A DNA stretch of 64,000 nucleotides from Nonomuraea jiangxiensis (GTDB taxonomy: Bacteria; Actinomycetota; Actinomycetes; Streptosporangiales; Streptosporangiaceae): positions 1-64,000 of the forward strand of contig NZ_FNDJ01000022.1 in NCBI RefSeq assembly GCF_900099965.1, in the 5' to 3' direction. Positions 46,395-55,273 of this stretch are shown piece after piece (the stretch's first letter is position 1; every line of letters starts with the position of its first letter). The notes under the pieces were generated by a model. That model was not told the origin of the DNA, did not search any database, and worked only from the letters and a program-made list of their open reading frames with translations. The position numbers and the translations under genes were made by a program.

Positions 46395-47393
46395 ATGAGC
46401 GTGATCGCCGACGACGGCGCACAGCCCGAGTATCACTACCACAAGCTGGTCGGCCCGGAGCCGAAGCCGGCGTTCCATGACCCGGCCGAGCTGGAGCGCT
46501 ACTGGGGCCGCCGCTGGGGTGCCGCCGACGAGGTGAGTCCCCTGCGGACGGTGCTGGTACGCCGCCCGAGCAGCGGCCTGGCCGCCATCACCGCGGACGC
46601 GTGGGACCCGGGTGCCGGCGCGCTGGTCGATCCCGGGCGGCGGTGGTACTGGCGCGGCGACAAGGCCCCGAACATGCAGCTGGTGATGGAGCAGCACGCC
46701 GCGCTGGTGTCCGCGCTGCGGGCCGAGGACGTCGAGGTCGTCGAGGCGCCCGAGCTGCCCGACCACACCAAGTCGGTCTTCACGCGCGACCCGATGCTGA
46801 CCGTCCCGGGCGGCGCCGTCATCACCCGGCTGGCCCCGCGGATGCGGCGCGGCGAGGAGGCGTCGGTGACCCGTACGGTGGCCGCGCTCGGCATGCCGGT
46901 CCTCGGCACGATCACCGGTGAGGGGCTCGCGGAGGGCGGCACGTTCGTCAAGCTCCGCCGCGACCTGGCGGTCTTCGGGGTGTCGATCAGGTGCAACCCC
47001 GAGGGCGCGCGGCAGCTCGCCGGGTTCCTCGAACCACTCGGCATCGAGCTGGTGACCGTGCCGCTGCCGGGGTACGCCATCCACGTGGACGGGCAGTTCC
47101 ACATGATGGACGAGGACCTGGCGCTGGCGAACACCCACCGCCTGCCGTACGAGTTCCTGACCCGGCTGGAGAGCCTCGGGATCAAGGTGATCTCGCCGCA
47201 CCCGGACGAGCAGCTCGCCTGCAACTCGCTCACGGTCCGGCCGCGCCGGCTGCTCTTCCCCGCCCACTGCGTACGCACCGCCGACCGGCTGGCCGCCGAG
47301 GGCGTCGACATCGTGCCGGTGCCCTACGACGAGATCCTCAAGAACGGCGGTGGCATTCACTGCTCGACCATGGAACTCGTACGTGACTGGTAG
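46395..47393 (+). CDS. Guanidine-modifying-enzyme fold hydrolase (arginine deiminase / dimethylargininase-like)
   Basis: 332-residue protein of the pentein superfamily. The catalytic His lies in GYAIHVDGQFHMMD (near 225) and the catalytic Cys in GGGIHCSTMEL near the C-terminus. Arg/Asp-rich substrate motifs (SVFTRDPML, EGGTFVKL) also match arginine deiminase, DDAH and amidinotransferases. It should attack the guanidino carbon of a small substrate, releasing an amine or ammonia. The substrate is unknown. Its place between a solute importer and urease-like subunits suggests a pathway from a guanidino compound towards a urea-like product. ATG 46395 is 6 nt after AGGAAGGA; ATG 46392 is too close. 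Confidence 0.85.
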   Translation: MSVIADDGAQPEYHYHKLVGPEPKPAFHDPAELERYWGRRWGAADEVSPLRTVLVRRPSSGLAAITADAWDPGAGALVDPGRRWYWRGDKAPNMQLVMEQHAALVSALRAEDVEVVEAPELPDHTKSVFTRDPMLTVPGGAVITRLAPRMRRGEEASVTRTVAALGMPVLGTITGEGLAEGGTFVKLRRDLAVFGVSIRCNPEGARQLAGFLEPLGIELVTVPLPGYAIHVDGQFHMMDEDLALANTHRLPYEFLTRLESLGIKVISPHPDEQLACNSLTVRPRRLLFPAHCVRTADRLAAEGVDIVPVPYDEILKNGGGIHCSTMELVRDW

Positions 47394-47402
47394 AGGGGCC
47401 CC

Positions 47403-48020
47403 ATGCATCTGACACCGGCGGAGCAGGACCGGCTGACCGTCTTCACCGTGGCGGAACTGGCTCGCCGCCGCCGCGACCGGGGCGCGCTGCTGTCCGCGCC
47501 CGAGGTCGTCGCGCTGGTGGCCGACGCGGTGTTCGAGGCCGCCTGGGACGGGCTGTCGATGGAGGAGGTGATCGCGGCCGGCCGTGGCGCGGTACGCGCG
47601 GAGGAGGCCCGGCCGGGTGTCGCGGCACTGGTCCGCCGGGTCGAGGTGGACGCGTTGTTCCCGACGGGGACGTCGCTCGTGGCAGTGGACGACCCGCTGG
47701 GCCGGGAGCCGCATCCGGATGATCCCGGGATGGTGATCCCGGGGGTGGAGGAGAAGATGGCGCTGGCGCCCGGTCGCGCCCGGGTGGAGATCGAGGTGAC
47801 CAACACCGCCGACGTGGACGTGCACGTCTCGTCGCACTACCCGTTCTGGCAGGTCAACGCGGCGTTGTCGTTCGACCGGGCGGCGGCGCGCGGTTACCGG
47901 CTGGACGTGCCGGCGGGCAGCAGCCTGTGCTTCCCGCCGGGGGTGACGGTCACCGCGGAGCTGGTGAAGCTGGGGGGCGCGGCCACCGCGCCACGGCTCA
48001 CGCTGGAAGGCGGACAATGA
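47403..48020 (+). CDS. ureAB: Urease gamma/beta subunit fusion
   Basis: 205-residue fusion. Residues 1-95 follow UreA (MHLTPAEQDRL, ARRRRDRG, MEEVIAAGR) and residues 105-200 follow UreB (VEIEVTNTADVDVHVSSHYPFWQVN, RAAARGYRLDVPAGSS). It is the structural partner of the alpha subunit that overlaps it by ATGA. Beta-subunit residues are less conserved than in classical ureases (SHYPFW instead of SHYHFF). It follows the pentein hydrolase gene by 9 nt with a GAGGGG site. Confidence 0.92.
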   Translation: MHLTPAEQDRLTVFTVAELARRRRDRGALLSAPEVVALVADAVFEAAWDGLSMEEVIAAGRGAVRAEEARPGVAALVRRVEVDALFPTGTSLVAVDDPLGREPHPDDPGMVIPGVEEKMALAPGRARVEIEVTNTADVDVHVSSHYPFWQVNAALSFDRAAARGYRLDVPAGSSLCFPPGVTVTAELVKLGGAATAPRLTLEGGQ

Positions 48021-49699
48021 GCTTCGACAGGGCGACGTACGCGGGCGTCTATGGACCGACCACCGGCGACCGGGTGCGCCTGGCCGACACCGGGCTCGTG
48101 GTCAAGGTCGAGCGCGACGACACCGAGGCCGGCGACGAACTGCTCGGCGGCTGCGGCAAGACCGTGCGCGAGGGGCTGCTGCTCACCAGCGGCGCCCGCC
48201 ACTCGGAGCTCGACGTGGTCGTCACCAACGCGCTCGTCCTCGACCCGCTGCTCGGCGTGGTCAAGACCAATATCGGGATCAAGGACGGCAGGATCACCGG
48301 CGTCGGGCGGGCCGGGTCGCCCGACGCGGTCAACGACGTCGATCTCGTGGTCGGGCCGCACACGGCGATGATCCCCGCCGAGGGTCTGATCGTCACGCCC
48401 GGCGTGGTGGACTCCCACGTCCACCTGTCCAGCCCCGCGCTGCTCGACGTGGCGCTCTCCGCGGGGGTGACCACCGTGGTCGGCATGGGCATCGGGGGTG
48501 TGTGGGACATCGGCGTCAACCCCAAGCGCAACCTCGACCTGATGATCGAGGCCTGGCGGGAGGTGCCGGTGAACGTGGCCTTCCTCGCCCGCGGCTCGTC
48601 GGTACGTCCGGCGCCGCTGGAGGCGGCGGTCCTCGCCGGCGCCGGCGGCTTCAAGGTGCACGAGGATTTCGGCGCGCAGCCCGCGGTGGTGGACACCTGC
48701 CTGGCCGTGGCCGAGGCCGCCGACCTGCCGGTCGCGCTGCACACCGACTCGCTGAACGAGTCCGGCCTGCTGGCCGACACCCTGGACGCGACGCGAGGGC
48801 GTACCGTTCACGCCTACCACGTCGAGGGGGGCGGTGGGCATCCCGACCTGCTGGAGATCCTGGCCCACCCGCACGTGCTGGCCTCCTCCACCACCCCCAC
48901 GCTGCCGTACACGGTCAACACCGTGGCCGAGCTCTTCCCGATGACGATGACCGTGCACCGCCAGAACGCGCTGCTGCCCGGCGACGTGGACGTGACCAGG
49001 AGCCGGGTGCGAGCGAGCGCGATCGCCGCGGAGAACGCGCTGCACGACGCCGGCGCGGTGAGCATCGTCAACTCCGACTCGATGGGCATGGGCCGCGTCG
49101 GGGAGACCTCCCGGCGCACCTGGCAACTCGCGGCGCACGCCAAGGCGGCCTCCGGGGACGAGCAGGCCGGCGGTCACGACAACGAGCGGGTGCTGCGCTA
49201 CCTCGCCAAGATCACCATCAATCCCGCGATCGCGCACGGGATGGCGGACCAGATCGGCAGCATCGCGCCTGGCAAGGTCGCCGACCTCGTGCTGTGGCAT
49301 CCGGCGTGGTTCGGCGCGAAGCCCGAGCTGGTCGTGAAGTCGGGGTTCGTGGCGTGGGGGGTCAGCGCGTCGGGGGCGGCGTCCACCCGGGCCGGGCAGC
49401 CGCGGACGTACCGGCGGTATTTCGGCGCCATGGGCGGCGCGCCGGGGCGGCTGGCGCATGTGTTCGTCGCGGGAGAGGCGCTGGCGGACGCCGCCGCCCG
49501 GCAGGCCCTTCCGCCGGGGGTGAGCTACCTGCCGATCCGCGGCTCGCGCGGGCTCGCCCGTGCCGACATGGTCCGCAACGCCCGCGTACCGCACGTGCGC
49601 GTGCCGCGTGACGGCGGCCCCGTACTGGTGGACGGCAGGCCGATGGGCCTGCCGCCCGCGACGGGACTGCCGCTCACCCAGGTGCATCACCTGGCGTGA
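48017..49699 (+). CDS. ureC: Urease alpha subunit, divergent (altered active-site flap)
   Basis: 560-residue amidohydrolase. The nickel-site residues are all visible: His134 and His136 (DSHVH), the carbamylated Lys213 and His215 in GFKVHEDFG, HTDSLNESG, YHVEGGGGH and the Asp in NSDSMGMGRVGE. The mobile flap differs: classical VCHH is TVHR here, so the flap cysteine is replaced while the catalytic His is kept. No ureD, E, F or G accessory genes are nearby, so nickel loading must come from elsewhere or the enzyme uses another metal or substrate. Together with the gamma/beta fusion it forms the end of the PucR-flanked operon. Confidence 0.92.
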   Translation: MSFDRATYAGVYGPTTGDRVRLADTGLVVKVERDDTEAGDELLGGCGKTVREGLLLTSGARHSELDVVVTNALVLDPLLGVVKTNIGIKDGRITGVGRAGSPDAVNDVDLVVGPHTAMIPAEGLIVTPGVVDSHVHLSSPALLDVALSAGVTTVVGMGIGGVWDIGVNPKRNLDLMIEAWREVPVNVAFLARGSSVRPAPLEAAVLAGAGGFKVHEDFGAQPAVVDTCLAVAEAADLPVALHTDSLNESGLLADTLDATRGRTVHAYHVEGGGGHPDLLEILAHPHVLASSTTPTLPYTVNTVAELFPMTMTVHRQNALLPGDVDVTRSRVRASAIAAENALHDAGAVSIVNSDSMGMGRVGETSRRTWQLAAHAKAASGDEQAGGHDNERVLRYLAKITINPAIAHGMADQIGSIAPGKVADLVLWHPAWFGAKPELVVKSGFVAWGVSASGAASTRAGQPRTYRRYFGAMGGAPGRLAHVFVAGEALADAAARQALPPGVSYLPIRGSRGLARADMVRNARVPHVRVPRDGGPVLVDGRPMGLPPATGLPLTQVHHLA

Positions 49700-49869
49700 G
49701 ACCGCTCGATACCGTCCGGCCGCGATACGAACTCCCGGTCGGGCAGGCTGAAGGGACGGGTGGTCGTGGGGAACTGTGGCACCGGCGCTGTCGATCCCGG
49801 GGGTGGTCGTTCGTGTAGGGGGTGACGGGGCCGCGAGAGGGCGGCTCGCGGCGAGACGGGAGCAAGTTG

Positions 49870-50472
49870 ATGCGTACGATCAGGGCCACGATGTTCGTCA
49901 CCCTCGACGGGGTCGTGCAGGGCCTCGGCCGCCCGGACGAGGACACCCGCGGCGGCTTCACCCACGGAGGCTGGGGCCCGCGGTACAACGACGAGGTGAT
50001 GGGCCGCGAGCTGGCCAAGGGCATGTCCAGGCCCGGAGACATGTTGCTCGGGCGCTCGACCTGGCAGGACTTCGGCGCCGTGTGGGGACGTGCGACCGAC
50101 GGCAACCCGTACACCGCGCACATGAACGCGGCCACCAAATACGTCGTGTCGAGGACGTTGGAGGATGCGGATGCCTGGCAGAACTCGATCCTGCTGCGCG
50201 GTGAGGCCGTCGAGACGGTGGCCGAGCTGAAGGCTCAGCCGGGCGGTGCCCTGTCGATCAACGGCAGCGCGTCACTGGTCAGGAGCCTGCACGCCGCCGG
50301 CCTGATCGACGAGTACACGCTACTGATCCACCCGCTCACCCTGGGCGGCGGCACGCGGCTGTTCGACGGAGCCGCCCCGCTGACCGAGTTCGGGCTCACG
50401 GGAAGCGTCACGACCCCCAAGGGCGTGATCATCGCGCACTACACCCGCCGGAGAAGTTTTACCCAGATTTGA
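49870..50472 (+). CDS. Dihydrofolate reductase family (RibD C-terminal domain) protein
   Basis: 200-residue single-domain reductase. The N-terminus RATMFVTLDGVVQG, GDMLLGRSTWQDF and the late INGSASLVRSLHAAGLIDEY and HPLTLGGGTRLFDG motifs are those of the YyaP/RibD-like NADPH-binding family. The physiological substrate is unknown; many actinomycetes hold several paralogues. ATG 49870 has GGAG 7 nt upstream. It is monocistronic, 171 nt after the urease gene. Confidence 0.9.
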   Translation: MRTIRATMFVTLDGVVQGLGRPDEDTRGGFTHGGWGPRYNDEVMGRELAKGMSRPGDMLLGRSTWQDFGAVWGRATDGNPYTAHMNAATKYVVSRTLEDADAWQNSILLRGEAVETVAELKAQPGGALSINGSASLVRSLHAAGLIDEYTLLIHPLTLGGGTRLFDGAAPLTEFGLTGSVTTPKGVIIAHYTRRRSFTQI

Positions 50473-50563
50473 CCGTATGGGGCGTTTTGTCGCGCCAAGC
50501 GCGTACAGCCCTATGACGGTGGGTAACGGGACGGTCATCCGGTGCGGCCGGCCCGCGGGGTGG

Positions 50564-50761
50564 TCAGGCGGCGTGTTCGAGGCGGAGATGCTCGCGCAGC
50601 GCGCCCAGCTCCAGCAGCACCCGCCCGCATCGCTGGCACGTCCAAACCCCGCTGGGCACCGCGACACCGTGCGCGGAGGCGTCGTCGCGTGCGCACGCGA
50701 GGTGGTAGGCGCGCATCGCTCGCGCCCAGATCCGACGACAGCGATCGGCTGCGAAAGACAT
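50564..50761 (-). CDS. Small C2H2 zinc-finger-like protein
   Basis: 65-residue protein ending in a compact metal-site pattern, WTCQRCG...ELGALREHLRLEH (Cys-x2-Cys, then His-x4-His), resembling a classical C2H2 finger. The N-terminal 35 residues are basic and helical. ATG 50761 has a good site (GGAAGGAACCAG) 6 nt upstream, the best argument that this small ORF is real. The function is unknown. DNA or RNA binding, or a partner-protein role, is possible. Confidence 0.6.
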   Translation of the reverse strand: MSFAADRCRRIWARAMRAYHLACARDDASAHGVAVPSGVWTCQRCGRVLLELGALREHLRLEHAA

Positions 50762-50859
50762 CTGGTTCCTTCCATGCACGGTTTGCCGTGGCCGGACCAG
50801 GCTAACGCCGCGGCGACGCGCCCCGTACCGGCCAATGGGCCGCCGGACATGGAAGAGGA

Positions 50860-50877
50860 CCCCTCGCGATCGAGGGG
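50860..50877 (-). terminator. Hairpin downstream of the acetate-type transporter gene
   Basis: Perfect 7-bp inverted repeat CCCCTCG / CGAGGGG with a CGAT loop lies 13 nt beyond the transporter stop codon, with further partial pairing outside. It is a likely terminator without a U-tract. Confidence 0.6.
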
Positions 50878-50890
50878 CCCTCCGGGCTGG

Positions 50891-51667
50891 TCACTGTCCG
50901 ATCTTCACCCCCGGTTGGCCGTAGGGGTACTCCAGCGCCCGGCTCGTCCGGCCGGGGACGGCCCGCCCGAGGCGGGACTTGCCCATCGGGAGCAGCGTCC
51001 TGCCGAAGCTGCCCTCGAACATCATCGCCGCGGCGATGTACATGGCGATCAGCGCCGACACCACGAACATCCACCCGCTGACACGCACCGGCCAGACCGC
51101 CCCGGAGAAGAACCCGGCCGCGAGGAAGCCCGAGCCCAGGGCCAGCACGCCCAGCTGGGCGACCAGGGCCAGGTTCGTGCCGAGCGCGGCTATCGCTCCG
51201 AGCGCCGTGATCAGGCACAGGGCCACGAACCAGAACGCGAAGCCCGGGTTGGCCAGGCCGGCCACCGGCGTGAGCGCCGCGGGGAAGCCCCTCACGGACG
51301 CCAGCAGGAACAGCAGGCCGAACGCGAGCCAGAACGCGCCCCAGATGCCGTGCATCCCGGTCGCGAGACCGTCACGTGCGCGGTAGGACCACATGGCGGC
51401 CGCGAACTGGGCGAACCCTCCGGCCATGACCGCGAACGGGAAAAGGATCAGCGGTGTGGCGACGCTGCCGTACCAGCCGGCCAGCCAGGCGCCGACCATC
51501 AGCGTCGCGGCGCCGAATCCGAAGAGTCCGAGGATCGACGGTGCCGCGATGGGTTGCAGAAACACGCGGGTCCTGCCCTGCCACGCGGCGTGATCCTCCG
51601 CGTCCTGCGCAGGGGCGGGAGAACCGACGGGCCCCATGTACGGGTCAGGACCTCTGGGCTCCGTCAT
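50891..51667 (-). CDS. GPR1/FUN34/YaaH-family acetate (succinate) transporter
   Basis: 258-residue membrane protein with six predicted helices (about residues 50-215). It carries the family hallmark near the first helix (PIAAPSILGLFGFGAATLMVG), where the consensus is NP(A)PLGLxGF. Relatives are acetate/succinate uptake channels such as SatP. ATG 51667 follows AGGAGGA; an in-frame upstream ATG at 51697 lacks this. It is monocistronic with a terminator hairpin. Confidence 0.9.
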   Translation of the reverse strand: MTEPRGPDPYMGPVGSPAPAQDAEDHAAWQGRTRVFLQPIAAPSILGLFGFGAATLMVGAWLAGWYGSVATPLILFPFAVMAGGFAQFAAAMWSYRARDGLATGMHGIWGAFWLAFGLLFLLASVRGFPAALTPVAGLANPGFAFWFVALCLITALGAIAALGTNLALVAQLGVLALGSGFLAAGFFSGAVWPVRVSGWMFVVSALIAMYIAAAMMFEGSFGRTLLPMGKSRLGRAVPGRTSRALEYPYGQPGVKIGQ

Positions 51668-51936
51668 GACATCCTCCTCTCTAGGTAGGACACTCATAAA
51701 TCCCCTTAACCGCGATGGATGCGGCCACGCTCACCGATGCGTAAGGGTGAGGTCATTTATGGGCCGATCGACATCGAAGAGGGTCAAAATTCCGCCAGCA
51801 TGGCGCCCTCGTCCTGCCGGCACGGATCGCCGGATCCAGCGGAGACCAGACCGATATGGGAACGATCCATTCATCGCTACCGAACGCCGCCAAGATGCTT
51901 GCTCCAGGCCATTTCGCCAACCTGAGGAGCGTCTCT

Positions 51937-52413
51937 GTGCGTACCCGATCTCGGTTAACGGCGGCCGTGCTGGCCGCCGGCATGGTCGTCGCCGTCTCCC
52001 AGCCTGCCGGCGCGGCCGGCCCGGCCGTCCAGATCGCCAAGATCTACTACGACTCGCCAGGTTCGCCGGACTCCGGCTCGAACAGCAGCCTGAACGGCGA
52101 GTACGTACAGCTCAAGAACATCACCAAGAAGGCCGTCAGCCTCAAGGGCTGGACCGTACGCGACAAGACGTCCCAGCCGGACCACGTCTACATGTTCGGC
52201 ACGTTCACGCTTGGGCCCGGGAAGACGGTCACCCTGCGGACCGGCAAGGGCAAGGACACCCCGACCATCCGCTACTGGAACAGGACGGGCGGCACGACCT
52301 TCGCCTACATCTGGAACCAGACCGCCGACACCGCCTACCTGCGGAACGCCGCCGGCAAGCTGGTCGACTCCTGCTCGTACAACTCCTCACGGGCCGACTA
52401 CAAACTCTGCTGA
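51937..52413 (+). CDS. Secreted lamin-tail-domain (LTD) protein
   Basis: 158-residue protein. A Sec signal peptide (RTRSRLTAAVLAAGMVVAVS, cleavage near AGA) is followed by one LTD beta-sandwich (about 30-150: VQIAKIYYDSPG, NGEYVQLKNITKKAVSLKGW, LRTGKG, NRTGGTTFAYIWNQTADTAYL). Such proteins are common, small and extracellular in actinomycetes; a surface-binding role is presumed. GTG 51937 with GAGGAG upstream is the start because the signal peptide begins there. Two cysteines near the C-terminus could form a disulphide. Confidence 0.87.
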   Translation: MRTRSRLTAAVLAAGMVVAVSQPAGAAGPAVQIAKIYYDSPGSPDSGSNSSLNGEYVQLKNITKKAVSLKGWTVRDKTSQPDHVYMFGTFTLGPGKTVTLRTGKGKDTPTIRYWNRTGGTTFAYIWNQTADTAYLRNAAGKLVDSCSYNSSRADYKLC

Positions 52414-52414
52414 C

Positions 52415-52432
52415 GGTAGGGCTGTCCCTACC
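52415..52432 (+). terminator. Hairpin directly after the LTD gene
   Basis: GGTAGGG / CCCTACC, a perfect 7-bp stem with a 4-nt loop, starts 2 nt after the stop codon and is followed by TCCCATT. It is probably a terminator. Confidence 0.6.
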
Positions 52433-52491
52433 TCCCATTGGGCCGTGAGCAGGTTGTCCGGGAGCAGGGGCGGGTCCGTAGCGTTCTTGCC

Positions 52492-53145
52492 ATGACGAAC
52501 CTCCGCCACCGCCTCGCCACCGACACCCGCTACACGCTGCTCGGCCTTCCCAACGCCATCGCCCACTTCTCCGTCACCGTGGCCGGTGTCGCGGCCGGTC
52601 TGGGGAGCGCGGTCGCGTTCGTCGGCCTGCCCATCCTTTCCGGCACCGCCATCGTGGCCAGGAGCCTGAGCGACTTCGAGCGCGTCGCCCTCCCCGACGT
52701 GCTCGGCCGCTCCGTCGCCCGCCCCGACTACAGTCCCGTCCCCGAGAGGGCGGGCTGGTTCCGTCGCATGATGAACCCGCTGGCCAGCGGCCAGGCATGG
52801 ATCGACCTGCTGTACGGCATCGTCGCCTTCCCGATCTCCCTGGCCGCCGCCGTCGTGACCGCGGTGTGGTGGGCCGGCACGATCGCCGGCCTGACCTTCC
52901 CCCTCTACGGCTGGATCCTCACCCGCATCCCGGGGTTCGACGGCGGCCTGCCGCAGTTGCTCGGGCTCGGGGACGGCGAGCTGACGTACGTGGGCTTCAA
53001 CACCGTGATCGGCGTGCTGTTCGCGCTGACCCTGCTGCCGATCGTGCGCGGCGCGGCCCTGATCAAGGCGAGCCTGGCCCAGGCGCTGCTCACCCGCGCC
53101 GCCTACACCCCCGCGGAGCGCCCGGTCCTGCTGACCACCGCCTGA
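52492..53145 (+). CDS. Membrane protein, stand-alone sensor domain (putative sensor family)
   Basis: 217-residue protein with four probable membrane segments in two pairs (about 20-60 and 105-145, plus a segment near 180-195). It resembles the 'putative sensor' region usually found at the N-terminus of actinomycete histidine kinases (YTLLGLPNAIAHFSVTV, FEGIP-like spacer). Here no kinase domain follows. Whether it works alone or with a separate kinase is unknown. It faces a TetR gene tail to tail. Confidence 0.75.
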   Translation: MTNLRHRLATDTRYTLLGLPNAIAHFSVTVAGVAAGLGSAVAFVGLPILSGTAIVARSLSDFERVALPDVLGRSVARPDYSPVPERAGWFRRMMNPLASGQAWIDLLYGIVAFPISLAAAVVTAVWWAGTIAGLTFPLYGWILTRIPGFDGGLPQLLGLGDGELTYVGFNTVIGVLFALTLLPIVRGAALIKASLAQALLTRAAYTPAERPVLLTTA

Positions 53146-53170
53146 CCGCGACTTCCGGCCGGCGGGTCCG

Positions 53171-53857
53171 CTAGCGGGGCAGGGAGCCTTCGATGCCGTC
53201 GAGCACCCAGTTGAGGCCGCGCTCGAAGTTGTCGTCCGCGCCGCGCACCCCCTCCTGGATCATCGGCGCCAGCCGCGGGAACTCCCCGCTCTCGACCAGT
53301 TCCCTGATGTACGGCTCCGCCACCGCCGCCCGCTCGGTGTCGCTGATCCCCTCGGACCTGGGCGTCCCCCGCTCCAGCGCCTCCCGCACCACGAACCCGG
53401 TCATGTAGTCGTTGAAGGCCGCCAGAACGCGCCAGGACGTCAGCCGGTCGAGCCCGAGCCCGTCGAAGACGGACAACTTCTGCTCCACGTGCCGCAGCCC
53501 GTTGGGCCCCACCGCCACGCGCTGCGAGATCAGGTCGGTCCGCCACGGATGGCGCAGCACCATCTCGCGCTCGCGCCAGGCGATCATCACCAGCGCCTCG
53601 CGCCACGAGGACGGCAGCGGCTCGTGGACGAGCACCTCCGCGCCCACCGCGTCGAGCATCAGCGCCAGCAGGTCCTCCTTGCTCCCGATGTAGGAGTAGA
53701 GCGTCATCGTCCGCGCGTCCAGCTCGGCCGCCACCCGCCGGATCGAGACCGCGGCCAGCCCCTCGGCGTCGGCGACGGCGACCGCGGCGGCCACGATCGC
53801 CTCTCTGGTCAGCGTCGGGCGGCGCGGCGGCGGGGCAGACGACCAGATCGAGCTCAC
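53171..53857 (-). CDS. TetR-family repressor
   Basis: 228-residue TetR regulator. Its HTH lies at residues about 12-60 (REAIVAAAVAVADAEG, SIRRVAAELDARTMTLYSY), with a TetR_C-type ligand domain of the tetracycline-repressor class. It starts at GTG 53857, 42 bp from a divergent MFS exporter, with a perfect 9-bp-arm palindrome overlapping the exporter start. It probably represses that exporter until a ligand binds. Confidence 0.9.
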   Translation of the reverse strand: MSSIWSSAPPPRRPTLTREAIVAAAVAVADAEGLAAVSIRRVAAELDARTMTLYSYIGSKEDLLALMLDAVGAEVLVHEPLPSSWREALVMIAWREREMVLRHPWRTDLISQRVAVGPNGLRHVEQKLSVFDGLGLDRLTSWRVLAAFNDYMTGFVVREALERGTPRSEGISDTERAAVAEPYIRELVESGEFPRLAPMIQEGVRGADDNFERGLNWVLDGIEGSLPR

Positions 53858-53886
53858 CAGCCCAGTTTGACACTGTACGAAACTGA

Positions 53887-53914
53887 TACGCTGTACGATA
53901 TGCGATACAGCGTA
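53887..53914. promoter_or_regulatory. Perfect palindromic operator covering the MFS exporter start codon
   Basis: TACGCTGTA (53887-53895) and TACAGCGTA (53906-53914) form a perfect 9-bp inverted repeat with a 10-nt spacer. The spacer contains the exporter ATG (53900). A further half-like CTGTACGA lies at 53873-53880. Size and position fit a TetR dimer site. Confidence 0.75.
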
Positions 53915-55258
53915 CGAACTCCTCCCCTCTGGGCCACGGCGCTGGCCGTCCTGCTCGGCGTCGTCATGACGATGCTCGACACCACGATCGTCAACGTCGC
54001 CCTCGACACCCTGGCCCGCGAGTTCCGTACGTCCCTCGCCACCATGCAGTGGGCGGTCACCGGCTACCTGCTGGCCCTGTCGATGACGGTCCCCGTCACC
54101 GGCTGGGCGGTGGGCAGGTTCGGCGGCAGGAAGGTCTGGCTGGTCTCGCTCGTGCTGTTCGTCGCGGGGTCCGCGCTCAGCGCCGCGGCCTGGTCGGTCG
54201 TCAGCCTGGTCGCCTTCCGCGCCGTGCAGGGGCTGGGCGGCGGGCTGCTGCTGCCGGTCGGGCAGATGATGCTGGCCCAGGCGGCGGGCAGGGAGCGCAT
54301 GGGCCGCGCGATGGCGCTGATCTCGGTCCCGGCGATGCTGGTGCCCGTGCTGGGGCCGCCGCTCGGCGGGCTGATCGTGGAGGGGCCCGGCTGGCGCTGG
54401 CTGTTCCTGGTCAACGTGCCGGTCTGCGTGGTGGCGCTGGTGGCCGCGTACACACTGCTGCCCGGCGGGCCGGGCGCGAGCCCGCGGCGGCTGGACGTGC
54501 CGGGCCTCGCGCTGCTGTCGCCGGGCCTGGCCGCGATGGTCTACGGGCTGTCCGAGATCGGCAACGGGGCCTCGCTGCCGCATCCCGCGCTGTGGATCGG
54601 CCTGGCCCTGGTCGCCTGGTTCGTGGTGCGGGCGCTGCGGACCAGCGGGGCGCTGCTGGACCTGCGGCTGTTCGGCAACAGGACGTTCGCCTCGGCGGTG
54701 ACCGCGCTCGCGTGCTACTCGGCCGCGATGTTCGGCTTCACCGTGCTCGTCCCCCTCTACAGCCAGCTCGCCCAGGGCGGGAACGCGCTGGACGCGGGCC
54801 TGCTGCTGGCCCCGATGGGCATCGGCGCGGCGATCACGATGCCCATCGGGGGCAGGCTGAGCGATGCCCGGGGGCCGCGCGGCGTCGCCGCGGCGGGGGT
54901 GGTCGTGGCGGTCGCGGGCATCGCGGGGTTCGCCGCGTTCGGCGGGCCCGTGCCGATGTTCGTACTCGGGCTCGGGCACGGGCTGGTGTCGACGTCGGTG
55001 ATGGCCGCCGCGTTCAGGACGCTCGAACCGGCGGCGATCCCGGCCGCGACCACGCTGAGCACGATCGCGGCCCGGCTCGCCACGCCGTTCGGCGTCGCGG
55101 TGCTCGCCGTGCTGCTCCAGGTGTTCACCAGAATGGGCGTGGACCAGCCCTTCCTGTACGCCTTCGGCGTCGCGACCGTGCTGGCGGCCGGCTCGCTGGC
55201 ACCGATCGCGCTCATGGGATCGGCGCCACGGAACGCATCCCCGTCAGCGCCCGCGTGA
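53900..55258 (+). CDS. MFS drug exporter (DHA2-like)
   Basis: 452-residue transporter with 12-14 helices. The motif LDTTIVNVALDTL in helix 1 is typical of the DHA2 group, with GRFGGRKVWL in the 2-3 loop and a motif C-like GPPLGGLIVEG in helix 5. It is divergent from a TetR repressor. The start codon lies inside the operator palindrome and no Shine-Dalgarno precedes it, so the mRNA may be leaderless. The substrate is unknown. It is not close to the polyketide cluster. Confidence 0.92.
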   Translation: MRYSVRTPPLWATALAVLLGVVMTMLDTTIVNVALDTLAREFRTSLATMQWAVTGYLLALSMTVPVTGWAVGRFGGRKVWLVSLVLFVAGSALSAAAWSVVSLVAFRAVQGLGGGLLLPVGQMMLAQAAGRERMGRAMALISVPAMLVPVLGPPLGGLIVEGPGWRWLFLVNVPVCVVALVAAYTLLPGGPGASPRRLDVPGLALLSPGLAAMVYGLSEIGNGASLPHPALWIGLALVAWFVVRALRTSGALLDLRLFGNRTFASAVTALACYSAAMFGFTVLVPLYSQLAQGGNALDAGLLLAPMGIGAAITMPIGGRLSDARGPRGVAAAGVVVAVAGIAGFAAFGGPVPMFVLGLGHGLVSTSVMAAAFRTLEPAAIPAATTLSTIAARLATPFGVAVLAVLLQVFTRMGVDQPFLYAFGVATVLAAGSLAPIALMGSAPRNASPSAPA

Positions 55259-55273
55259 CGAGCGGCCGCCTTT

